From positions 12,264,127 through 12,328,126 of the forward strand of contig ML677373.1 of the NCBI GenBank assembly GCA_007922305.1: a stretch of DNA of 64,000 nucleotides, given 5' to 3'. Below are positions 48,441 to 59,960 of the stretch, one piece after another. Below the pieces are notes generated by a model, which had not been told where the DNA came from, made no database searches, and saw only the letters and a program-made list of their open reading frames with translations. This stretch comes from Dermatemys mawii (taxonomy: Eukaryota > Chordata > Testudines > Dermatemydidae). Position numbers and translations under genes: made by a program. Numbering within the stretch: the first letter of the stretch is position 1; each line of letters opens with the position of its first letter.

Positions 48441-50194
48441 ACTAGTTTCCTGTCTCTTAGCAGTAGATAGAGTAGCTGGATCTCTGCTGCCTGTAGCAGT
48501 TGCACTAATGTAATCACCTAGCTCAAGAAGCAGAATCTAGCAGAGTGCAGAATAGAAGTGCAAATTCCTAAAGACACATATTACAGTTTATCTGGCCAGG
48601 GTCTTGACCCCAGAAACCCTGATGCTTTCCTCCTGTACCTTCCCCCCACCCCACATGAACACACGCAGTACAGCATTGCCACTGGATCTGCTTTAGGAAG
48701 GGACCACCACTGTAACAGAGTGCAGAAGCCACATGGTGATGAGCAAAGTTATAGATGTCTGTTTATCTGTCTGTCCATCTGTCAGCAGACAGCACCCTTA
48801 GGCAGCGAGATAGAAGATAATGGGTCATCAGGAGTCCATGTGTGAAATTCTGACCCCGCTGAAGGCACTGGGAAAAGCTCCCAACGATTTCTATACAACC
48901 AGGATTTTGATCCAACTGGGTTTTGGATATAAAACTCCAAGTACAAGGCATTTTCCCTGGTAAGTTTGGCAGTGGGTTCCTGATTATCTGAACGGCCTGA
49001 GCCAGGGCAAAGATGTTTGACTCGTCGGGAAGCACCGGAGTAAAGAGAGAGGTTTTGGAGAAGGGGTTTGGAGAGCCAGGATTCTGCTGCAGTTTGTCAC
49101 TTTCCCAAGCTTCCCATGGGCCAGAAGCTTTGGGCAGAGCCCAGGTGTGAAGTGGAGCCTTAAGTCCAGGCACCTTGCTGCTTGCACAGCTTCTGGAGTT
49201 GAACAGCTGGGGCCAGACAATATAGGAGGGAAGATTCCCATCCTGCAGAGCTCAGCCCAGCCAGGCAGAGGCACTTGGTAGGCTCACCCAGGACAGATAC
49301 AACTACACAGGTGCCAGGTTCTCAGCTGCGGTAACATTCAGAGGATACACTAAGGAGCGGCAATTGAGAGGAGGACTCCACCTGCTTGGGCTGCTCTGCC
49401 ATGCTAACTGGCAGAGGCGACAGCTGGTTCTAGACTGGGATGGAACCTGATGGGAGCAAAGAGAACGTGGGCAAAAGGGAACAGGAAAACCGAGTGGGAA
49501 GGATCAAGAAGTCCTAGTCTGCACAGAGGCAGCCCTCTGCCTCCCCCCACGCATTGAGGGGAACCTTTGGAACAAGGAGAGAACAGCCCTCACCTCCGTC
49601 CTGAGTCTCCGTGGCCCGTGGGTGCAGTGGGAGGGTGCAGTCGTTAGAAGCACGTTCTGGCATGAGCCGAGCACTTCCCTCTGCTAGGCTGGAACCGCAG
49701 CGTGCGCGGGACACAGCAACCTTTTGTGCTCCACACCCATGAGATATGAAACAGCTCAGTGTGCTCAGGTTTCCCCTCAGGCCCTGTCTCTGTCTATGGC
49801 GGCCGTGTGGGGCTGCTGGACAACAGGAATTTCCTCAGCCTCTCCTCCCAAGTAACTGGCTCCCGTTCCCCTTCCCGAAGCACTCAGGGGAGAGGGCGGG
49901 GGGACACAGCCTCACGGCGGCCCACCCCTCACCCCCAGCAGCATCTCCTCCAGAATCTCACTCCTGCCACTGAGGAGGGGCTGCTCGCCAGAATCCTGCT
50001 CCCTAGCTCTGAGGCTCGACAGGCATTAGTAAGAAATATCCCTCTTCCTAACCCCGCGCCCTCCCGGCTCACCCCCTCCAGGCAGGAGCTGGAGGCAACA
50101 GCCCACAGCAGGACAGTCTGGCTGCAAAGCGCATGGTTCGTTTGCACTGCTACAGAAGCACTAAAGTGTGATTGTTGCGGCGAGGGTGGCTTGA
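48441..50194. other. Unannotated intergenic or intron-1 sequence
   Basis: No gene is supported. GC rises around 49500-50100, but there is no clear CpG island or splice-supported exon. Confidence 0.4.
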
Positions 50195-50690
50195 TCTGCT
50201 AACAGGATGCACTGTGCTGGGCGCTGCGCAGACACGCGGTGAGAGACAGGCCCTGCCCCGAAGGGCTTACACTCCAAGCAGACGAGACAGGGGAAGCAGG
50301 GCAGGTGCTAGCCCATTAGGCAACCTAGGCAGTCACCGAGGGTGGCAGGAATTGGGAGGCGGCATTTGGTAGCCTTGGTGGCAATTCGGTGGCAGCTCAA
50401 CGCCTCTTCCGCCGTCGGCGGCATTTCGGCGGTCACTGCTCCTCGCCGCTGCCGGCAATTTGGCAGCAGCTTCTCAGTGGTGAGGAATTTTTTTTTTTGC
50501 TTCGCCGCCTAGGGCGGCAAAAAAGCTGGCGCCAGTCCTGAGGGGAAGGCAACACCACCCCTATTTTACAGCTGGGAATTCAAAGCCTGGAAACATGCAG
50601 AGACGTGTCCTGGGTCACACAGGGAGCCAGTGGCAGAGCCAGGAACTGAGCCCAGATCTCACACATGCCCAGCACCCGACCACCCTTCCC
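50195..50690 (+). repeat. MIR-type SINE split by a transposon
   Basis: The left part ends cttacactccaagcagacga and the right part resumes cctattttacagctgggaat to tcacacagggagccagtggc. The interruption is the hAT-type element at 50297-50540. Confidence 0.6.
50297..50540. mobile_element. hAT-type non-autonomous transposon (244 bp)
   Basis: It is bounded by a perfect 8-bp duplication AGGGGAAG (50289-50296 and 50541-50548). The ends CAGGgcaggtgctagccc and gctggcgccagtCCTG are imperfect inverted repeats. The interior is a GC-rich array of cggcggcatttcggcgg. Confidence 0.75.
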
Positions 50691-51542
50691 TCTCCGAATA
50701 GCCAACGTCAATGCAGCCTCCTGCTCAGCCTGTCCAAATCTGAGCGAATCTCCCCCAGTGTCACAGAGCTCTCGCCGAGGAACAGATGATCTGACCCTTT
50801 AAAAGTGACGGGCTCAACTGCCCTTCGAAGCCCTTTATGGCGGATGTTCAAAGTGCTCCTGCTGGGACACCCTGACATCCGCACGTGCAAATTGATTCAT
50901 TTCTTCTCCCCCCACACAATGTGCACAGTAAATCCCTGGGAGGGGCCCTTTCCCATGAAGGAAGTTTGGTTCTTTCACACAACCCCACAGCCTCTCCTCC
51001 GGCTGCAGCAGGCCGACATCATTATCACAACCCTGGCATCAGAACTGCCCGCTCCTAGTCCACGACTTAGTGCACTATTCTACCCATCCTCACAGAGCTG
51101 CCCCTCCTTGGGGCCAGAGGTCACACTGGCTGCTCAGCTGCCAGCAAGTGGCTGGCAAGGAGTTTGGACAGCACTACGCCTGCAACCATAAACAGTTTAG
51201 AAACCCCAAGGCCACCCCCGGGCAGCTGGGGAGGTGAGGGATACACGGGTGACGAAAGCCTCACTACACAAGGAAAAGGGCGGCGTGGGTCACTGACAGC
51301 AGAATCTGACCCCTCAGTTTGAATTCCCCAGAACACTTCACAGCACCTTTAATTTTTCCCTCTTGAAATGGCCTCATTTCTGCAGAACAGTTTGGCAGCA
51401 GGGTGTGAACTGAATTTCCTGTCCAAGCCTCAAGTGGGAGTGGCAGGCTCCTTGCACACCTACAATCCCTTACACACCCACCTAGATTTAAATCAGTGGG
51501 AAATATCCTGTGAACAGGCCTGATAGAGACAGAGATTCTACT

Positions 51543-51657
51543 AATGTTGCCAACTCTCCAGGACTGCCCTGGAGTCTCCAGGAGTTAAAGATTAATCTTT
51601 AATTAAAGATTATCCAAACCTGCAGGAATAGGTCCAGCCAAAACTGGCAACCCTCGA
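51543..51657. mobile_element. Small MITE
   Basis: Inverted ends are gttgccaactctccagga and aaaactggcaaccct. A (ttaaagatta)2 duplication sits in the centre. About 115 bp with no coding capacity. Confidence 0.55.
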
Positions 51658-51779
51658 TTCTACCCAGGCGCAAGCCTGCAAAGTGTGAGCTCTTTAATAA
51701 TGCAAATGAAATCTATTCATTACTTCCCAATCTACCTATCACAGCAAAGAACGGAACTGTCAGACGCACAGACGAACTT

Positions 51780-53025
51780 AATATGTTGGGGAGGAATCGA
51801 CAAGGCTTTATAAAAGGGAAATTACACCTCACCAATCTTAGCATTGGGAGGATGTCAGGAAGCATGTGGAAAAGGGTGATCCAATTGATATAGCATACTT
51901 TGCTTTCAAAAAGCTTCTTAAGCAAAGTAAGTTGTCATGGAATAAGAGGGAAGGTCCTCTCATGGTTCAGTAACAGAAAACAGAGGGTAGGAATAAATGG
52001 TCAGTTTTCACTGTAGAGAGAAGTAAACAGTGGGGCCCCCGGAGGATCTGCACTGGGACCAGTGCTGTTGAACATATTCATAGATAATCTGGAAGGGGAT
52101 AACCAGTGAGGTGGCAAAGTCTGCATACGATACAAAATTACTCAAGATAATTAAGTCCAAAGTTGACTGCTAAGAGTTACAGAGGGATCTCTCAAAACTG
52201 GGTCACTCGGCAACAAAATGGCAGATGAAATTCAATGTTGATAAGGGCAAAGTAATGCATATTGGAAAATATAACCCCAACTGTACAGGAGGGGGGTCTA
52301 AAGTAGGAGGGGGTCTAAAGTAGCTGTTACCACTCAAGAAAGATCTAGGAGTCGTGGATAGTCCTTTGAAAACTTCTGATCAGTGTGCAGCGGCAGTCAA
52401 AAAAGCAAACAGAACATTAGGAACAATTAGGACAATATCATCATGCACTATATAAATCCATGGTACGCTCACACCTTGAATACTATGTACAGTTCTGGTT
52501 GCCCCATCCCCCCCAAATTATAGCAGAATTGGAAAAAGAGCAGAGAAGGGCAACAAAAATGATTAGGGGTAGGGAACAGCTCCCATACGAGGAGAGATTA
52601 AAAAGACTGGGACCATTCAGTTTACAAAAGAGAAAACTGAAGTGTGAGATATGATAAAGGTCTAAAAAAAATCATGAATGGTGCAAATGAATGGGGGAAG
52701 TTTATGTCACCCCTTCAAATAATATGAAAACTAGAGCTCATCCAATTAAATTAATAGGCAGCAGGTTTAAAACAAACAAAGGAAGTATTTCTTCACACAA
52801 CACACAGTCAACCCGTGGAACTCATTGCCATGGGATATTGTGAATACCAACATTATAACTGGGTTCAAAAAAGAATTAGATCAGTTCATGGAGGATAGGT
52901 CCATCAATGGCTATTAGCCAAGATGGTTAGGGACACAACTCCACGCTCCAGATATTCCTAAACCTCTGACTGCCTGAAGCTGGGACTGGACGACAGGGGA
53001 TGGATCACTTGATAACTGCCCATGC
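51780..53025 (+). mobile_element. CR1-type LINE, 3' 1.2 kb, decayed
   Basis: It contains the reverse-transcriptase region near 51790 (the DNA for GFIKGKLHLTNL), then caaagtctgcatacgataca, acaattaggacaatatcatc, gattaggggtagggaacagc and the tail. It has multiple stops and frameshifts. Same orientation and family type as 16545 and 34862. Confidence 0.8.
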
Positions 53026-53403
53026 GAGCACTGGGGACATCCCCATCCCTTGGGTCAGCTCCTCTGCAGGCTGTGGAGCAGCAGTAAGCTCCTCTTTAGC
53101 TGGAAGCACAGCTGCCTTAGTTCAGGCTAAGCCCTTCCCTGAACAGTCGGGCTGCAGGCAGGTGGAGCAATACGATAGTGGACTCATCAACACCCTCCCC
53201 TGCCCTCCCCCACATGGCTACATGCAGAGAGGTTCTGCAAGGCAGGACTCGCTGTTGCTAACCCCTAAAATTCACAGGTTAGGAGAGCGATCCCCCCAAG
53301 ATACCCCTCCAGCACGGGAGAGAGAAACTTTTGTCATCTAGAGTAATGTGATTTCAGCCCCTATTACAACAACTCCTAAGATACAGGCCCCATCGTGCTA
53401 GGC

Positions 53404-53685
53404 CAGGGGTCGCGACCTTTGAGGGGTCGGGGGCAATTCCCGGGGGGTCGCGAGCTCCCGCTGCATTTGGCGGCCACTCCAAATGTGGGACTGTGTCCGC
53501 CAAAAAGCCGCCAACTGGAACACTTCTGCTTTCGGCGGACACACAGAGAAGCGCTGCGAGTCCGCCAATATCGTCAAAACCAGAAGTGTTTTGTTTGGCG
53601 GCAATTCAGCGGACACACCGCGGGGCTGCACTGCGCGCCAAACACTTAAAAGGGGTCTCGAACTAAGAAAGTTTGAGAACCCCTG
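53404..53685. mobile_element. hAT-type non-autonomous transposon (282 bp)
   Basis: Ends CAGGGGtcgcgacctttg and aagtttgagaaCCCCTG, flanked by a perfect 8-bp duplication TGCTAGGC (53396-53403 and 53686-53693). The interior is GC-rich with ttcggcggacacac motifs. Its right end resembles that of the element at 11947. Confidence 0.85.
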
Positions 53686-54524
53686 TGCTAGGCACTTCAC
53701 AAACATGTTGTACAAGACAAACCTTGCCTCCAGCTTACAGTCTAGAGCAAAACATAGGGGTGCATCTGTGACATGGCTCATTAAACCAAACTCATGAAGG
53801 GCCATCAAATATCCAGTGGGTGGGAACAACCTTAAATCCCTGCTGAGCTGGGCAGGATTCATACCGGTGAACTGCTTGGTGAAATGCTCCATAGCTCATT
53901 AGTAATGCCCTGTGGTATCCTGTTCCCTCCAATGCTAATGTTACACCATGGGGAATGCCTCTTGAAAACTACATCCACTCTAGTGCCCCACTCTTCCCAG
54001 TCGCCTCCCCACAGAGGGGCCCACCAGCAAGGAGACGGTTTTGCTGAGGTGAGCATCTGCAGCAGTGTACTGCAAATCTTTCTGTGCTGTTACCAGGATT
54101 CAGAATTCTGATCTAGTCCCATGTCCACAAATCCCTGTGCTTTCCCCTGCTCCCCTCCCCAGACAGCCCCTTATCCTCCAACTGCCTGACACATGCCCCT
54201 GCCCCACCATCCTCTAACCCTCCACTGCCCTTTTATCCCCTGCACCACACACACTTTGTTCCCCTTATCCTGTCCCCAACACCTGCATACTGACTCCCTT
54301 ATCCTCTCCACACTCACCCCTCCTCGCATTCCTTCTCCTGTGGACACACTGCGCCAGATTTGTCAGCAAGAAAAAACAGAGCTCTATCTGCAGAGACCAA
54401 ACTCTCTGATCCTGAATCTGAACCAGGATTTCATAGTTGGCCTTTATCTAATTGGCTCAACCCCAGACTTTGGACACAGATCCATATTTTGCAAAATGGC
54501 CCCTGTATTTATAATGGGCTAACC

Positions 54525-54830
54525 CAGGGGTCGGCAACCTTTCAGAAGTGGTGTGCCCAGTCTTCATTTATTCACTCTCATTTAAGATTTTGTGTGCCAG
54601 TAATACATTTTAATGTTTTTAGGTCCCTTTCTATGTCCATAATATAGAACTAAACTATTGTTGTATGTAAAGTAAATAAGGTTTTTAAAATGTTTAAGAA
54701 GCTTCATTTAAAATTAAATTAAAATGCAGAGCCCCCCAGACCAGTGGCCTGGACCTGGGCAGTGTGTATGTCACTGAAAATCATCTTGTGTGCTGCCTTT
54801 GGCATGCATGCCATAGGTTGCCTACCCCTG
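54525..54830. mobile_element. hAT-type non-autonomous transposon (306 bp)
   Basis: Ends CAGGGGTCGGCAACC and GGTTGCCTACCCCTG are near-perfect inverted repeats. The flanks GGCTAACC (54517-54524) and GGCTAAAC (54831-54838) match at 7 of 8 positions. The interior is AT-rich and non-coding. Confidence 0.85.
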
Positions 54831-54838
54831 GGCTAAAC

Positions 54839-57800
54839 CCAACCTGCAGCTCTGAACACCTTGGGCCATCTTAGCTGCACTTTCCTTATGCCCTCTCTCC
54901 TGGCACAGTTCATCTTCCCCTGGCTAGAAAAGGCGGAATGAAAAGAGCAAACCTTAGACACCTGGGACAACTTTTGCTGATCCCACAACTCAGACATGAT
55001 TGCTGCTTGCACGCGCATGTATGAGATACACACAGCACTTCACATATTTTAACAAGGTAACCACCTTCTTCCCAAACAACTGCACAACTGTGCAAAACAA
55101 ACCTGTCTGATCACCCAGTGCCACGTCCAAGCAGCACAAAGGAATGAAAATACATGTTTTAAAAAAACAGAGGGATACATACAATAAGTAATCCACCTCG
55201 ATCTGTCCTGTGCCTACCTGTGAGAGAAGCCCTGTGCCTCATTTAACTGCTCCCCTTTGTTAATCAATAGCAAAAAATTAAAGCAAGCACCACACTAAAG
55301 AACACAGATAAGTTAATTCTGCAAACCTCATTAGTGCTGTGTCTGATTCAAAGTCCAAATCCTCTGCAACAATCCAAATAGCAGTCACCCACACAGCAAG
55401 CCAAGAAATTCTTCTGAAGGCAAAAGGGGAATTTCACTGCTTCACTGCCACCAGCAGACTTCCACACTGAGCCTGTTTAGTTTATTTTTTGGTCTCCTTT
55501 CTCTCTTTTCCATTCAGTTGCCAAGTTTAAATCCTCAGGGCGGGCAGGCAGCTCATGAACTTGACATACCTTTGCAGGGATCTCTGTCCCCTCTGATCAA
55601 ATATTGACTTCTCTTCCTCCTAGGCTTTACTCCCTCTGCCTGTCTCTCTCACCAGGGGTGTACAGGGAGAAGGAGAGAGTGAGAATAGCTGGAGTGGGAT
55701 CCCTTTTCCAGAAAGGGTCAGTTTTATTCCAGCTCAGGTAGAAGAGAAGGGGAGGCACCCGTGACTCAGTCTGGCATTCCTTCAATTTATTTGCACCTGT
55801 ATGAGCAAGAACAAGGAGGGCAGCTAAGCATTCTCTCCCTCCTTCCCGTCCACACAAACACCCACCCACAGGAAAAGGGCTGGGAGCTGAGACATAGTCC
55901 AGCCCAGTTACACTTCACCAACAAAGATTTACAGAAGGGATTGTTTGAAGAGGGAGGGGTTTGTATCTCAGCCTTTGCTTTAGAAACCCGATGAGCGCAA
56001 AGCCAGACGCTTATTTCAGTGCTGAGTGTGCCATTTGGGGCTTACAGTTTTGCAGCACCCAGGGGCTGGCCCTAGATTGTTTTGAATTCCCCACCCTCCG
56101 CCATCCCTTCTGTCTGGTAGGAACTTTTTCCTCCAGACTTCCTATGCTGGGCAAGCTGAGATAATACTGTACTGCAGAATTCAGGTGCCAGCAGAACCCC
56201 TGCAAAAGAAGGTCAATCAAGTTCCTGCAGGGACAACCACTACGCCTTCCCCACCTACCCTGTCTCTTTCCATGTCTGGCTGACAACAATTCATGGCCAG
56301 CCTCCTCCATTTGCAGCCTGAATGGGAGGAAAAAGCCCTCAGACCTTATAGGCTATAACCAAACCCAGGTTCCCTGGTGCAACATGTCCATGCGGGAGCG
56401 TAAACGGGACCCACCCACATCCCTGATCTGTGCTAAGGTTTAGTTGGGCCAAGGCTTTAACATTATACGGTGATTCTGGTCCTGGCTGCTGGCTGTCTGG
56501 TGGTGAGGAGCTTCCAGCTTCTCCCCAAGCCCCACAGTTCTAATTATTCCCCAGCCCAATTAATTATACAACTTCTAGCTACTACATCATTTTTACTCCC
56601 TCAGCCCACCTTCTGCAGCCCCCAGGTTTTGTCATTCCCCCACCCCTAAGCCATGGCGAGAAGGGGGAGCAGCAGCAATGGGGTTCCTCTCACCCCCTTT
56701 CCAGGGTGGTGGTGGGAGCTCCAGGAGCTCTTCACTGCTCCGCTTCTCTTCCTCCTGCAGCAGCCCTGATTGGCTGCTCATTCCCCAAAGGCAGGCAAGG
56801 AGGGAAGACAGCCAATAAGAAGGGGTTTCCTTTGGGCAGGGCTGGAGCTTCTCCTGTCATTGGGCTCCAGTAGGGGCCAAAATTGCATCATTTGTGAGAA
56901 TTGGCTGTATTGCCTGGGCCGAGCTGTGGGGAGCATTGAGCATACATGAAAGAGTCTCCCTGCCTGCCCTGGATACCACTGCCCCAGGGATCACCACCAG
57001 CATGCAGGAGCAATGCAGGAAGAGTCTGCAGGATGGAGCATGCTCAGTCATCCTTTGGGGACGTGTAGCCTGTGGACACAACACATTTAGTGTGGATGAA
57101 AAGTTACGCTTCAAACCTCTGAGCATGTGCAACTGTGATTGTTCAGAAGCCCATAATTTGGCTAAATTGGGTCAGATATTCACAGGGGGGGCAACAGGTG
57201 CATCCCTGCCACTAGGGCCAGTTCCTTGCCAAAATGTCAAGTCACTGATCCAAAGCATGGAGATATTAGAGCATCTCAGCGAAATGATTTTGCAGGGATT
57301 ACATGGCATAAGAGTTTACTATCATGGAGTCTGAAATGCAGTAGAAGGTGGATTTTGTAGGTACTGGAGCCATTTTGGATCTGTTTAAATGTATATTTCC
57401 CTATGGAATTAGCTGCTTTCCCTATGTAAATATGGTGGACAGTCTGTGGTAGGTTCTCTTAAGATTCACAAAATCTGAATAACTAAGTCTCATGATTCTG
57501 GCTCTTTGCACAGGACAACGAAAATCATAGGATTTTTGGCCGCTCTGAACAGCGCTGCCCTGGGAGAGGTGCCAGTGGGCTTTTCTTTTAGAAATAGATG
57601 AGATGGTAGAGGAAGGTGATGTTCTAGTAACTCTGGGAACAGGAATCCTTTTCTGTGATTGAACAGGGGAGGACTCTGGAGGAACCACTTCTAGGGTGAA
57701 AATAGTTCATTCCCGGGGCCCAGTCAGTCCATAATTTCTCTGCGGGCATTGCCAGTCATGGTGCCAATTGCTACCACTTAGGTGTGGGGTATTTTTTTAA

Positions 57801-59299
57801 TGCCACACCAGCCTACTCTGTGTTTTGCCTCCTTACACAGTACACCCAGAGTGACTGCCCTTGGATTCTCACTTTGTCAGATCATACCTTGTGTTTCTCT
57901 TAGAGAAAACCATGCAATAGCACAACAATGAAACACAAACCTTCTTTTGCCTTATATGATCAAACAAAATTTTATTGAGGACTTTGTGTAAGAAAAGATC
58001 AGTTTTGTACCAGAAATTATGTTGACGAAAACCCACTGACAGCATTCTTTATAATGTCAACAAGGGAATTTCAGCAGCATGAACTCTGTATCCAGGTGAA
58101 TAAAAGTTTTCATTCCAAAATTAGTTATAAACTATAATTACATATGTAAAGAGCTTAGAATGAAAGGAATTCTCTCTCCTGTGTATGCAAGACTGGGAGT
58201 GAGAACAAACACTGGTCATTACTGAAATGCAGCCAATGCTGGGGTGGGCAGATTGTGGTCAGGTAGACCACAGGCACATGGCACAACAGCAAGAGGAGAA
58301 ATGTTGGTCAAGGGCTGCAGGACAAACCCCTGCTCCGGCTTAAGGTTCTATGGGGACTTTAACATCCATACAGAGCTGATAGGACATTAGTTTTGTAATG
58401 TCTCTCCTAATTGACCTGCAAAGAGAAACCAGGAAGAAACTGCACTTACCTCTGAAGTTTGAGGGACTTGGATGAATCCGCTGGAATTAGGACCAGTTGC
58501 TCCAGGAAATCTCATTATGTGAATTCTGATGCTTTGACCACTAAGAAAGGCTCTCAGCTCTGTCTATGTCCCCTCCCTGCTGCGTACAAGCCACTGCCAC
58601 CCTAAAAAGGTAAAGGAAGCTGAACTTCAGCAGAGTGGATGCTGGATGACTGTTCCTCCAAATTCAAATGCAACAGAAATGACGAGCTCCATAAGGCCAT
58701 TGGGACAGAATTAGAAATGGGGATGAACTGACATTTCATGGACAATGCCTACTCTAGGTCCACACCCACATCCTGTGTGATTCTGGGTAGCCTCCTCTCC
58801 TTTCTGGCAATTGCTGGGGAACACGTTTCTTTGACCACAGTTGGTTCTCGGAAGCTATCAGAGCCAAGCTATGGTTTAGAATTATACATGGAGGAATGTC
58901 AGTGGGTTGCAGGGTTCAATAGAAAAGGTCCAAAACACAAATACACACTCTCCATCTTGAGGGACTTTGAGGCAGAGAAAGAGGCAAGGAGGGGAGAGAA
59001 AAATCTTATTTCTAGGAAACCGCTTCTCCCCCCACCATGATTTCTGCAGACCAGTGGGCTAATTCAATGCCTCATGCCTTCATCTTTGGACTCAGCTAGG
59101 ATTCTAATTCAGAGAATCTTCCTCTTGATGTTTCAGTCTCTCTTCAGTATTGAGACCACACATGGGTGCTGTACAAAATAAAATAAGATACAAGATAACC
59201 CATGGGACCCCACTTCCTGCTACGCACTTAATCACAGGAGAAAAAAAATCACGGGGTGCCAAAAAAGCTGGAGCCAATCCTGGCCTCTCCATCCCCAAA
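54839..59299. other. Unannotated sequence
   Basis: No exon with splice-site support and no recognisable protein on either strand. The open frames are short. It may contain distal regulatory DNA of ITGB4 or of the neighbouring gene, which is SAP30BP in human. Confidence 0.4.
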
Positions 59300-59960
59300 A
59301 GGATACCTGAAGGAAACCAGAACAAAGGACAGTAACGATAGGAGTATGAGTGATAGCTGGACCCAGACTAGAAGGAGTCTAGGCTGTAAAAGCAGCTTAC
59401 TGGAACATCTGAGGGTGAGATTTCATCTGTAAACACTTTCTTGCTGTATTAGGCATAGGCTTGTGTGTTTTATTTTATTTTGCTTAGTAATTCGCTTTGT
59501 TCTGTCTGTTATCACTTGGAACCACTTAAATCCTACTTTTTGTATTTAATAAAATCACTTTTTACTTATTAACCCAGAGTATACATTAATATCTGGGGGC
59601 AAAGGGGGGGGGGCAAACAGATGTGCACCTCTCTCAATCAGTATCATAGAGGGCAAACAATTTATGAGTTTACCCTGTATATGCTTTATACAGGGTAAAA
59701 TGGATTTATTTGGGGTTTGGACCCCCTAGGGAGCTGGGCATCTGAGTGTTGGAGATAGGAACACTTTAGCTGTTTTCAGTTAAGCCTGGAGCTGTTGGGG
59801 GATGTGGTTCAGACCTGGGTTTGCTGCAGGCTAGCGTGTCTGGCTCAAACAAGGCAGGGCACTGAAGTCCCAAACTGCCAGGGGAAACAGGCTCAGAGGT
59901 AATTTCAGCACATCAGTTGGCAGCTCCCAAGGGGTTTTCTGTGATCCAACCCGTCACAGG
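59300..59960 (+). repeat. LTR-like repeat copy
   Basis: It has ggaaaccagaacaaaggaca, then ctggacccagactagaagga, a polyadenylation-like tatttaataaaatc near 59546, a G-rich run, and an end at gatccaacccgtcacag. It resembles a family of retroviral-type LTRs common in turtles. No internal genes are attached, so it looks like a solo copy. Family assignment is from memory. Confidence 0.45.

Noticed and set aside
49500..50200. CpG island or non-coding first exon of ITGB4
   Set aside because: GC is only moderately raised and I could not find a convincing donor or promoter motif; the densest CpG part nearby is a transposon.
53398..53892. A 164-codon minus-strand open frame
   Set aside because: Most of it is the GC-rich hAT-type element at 53404-53685.
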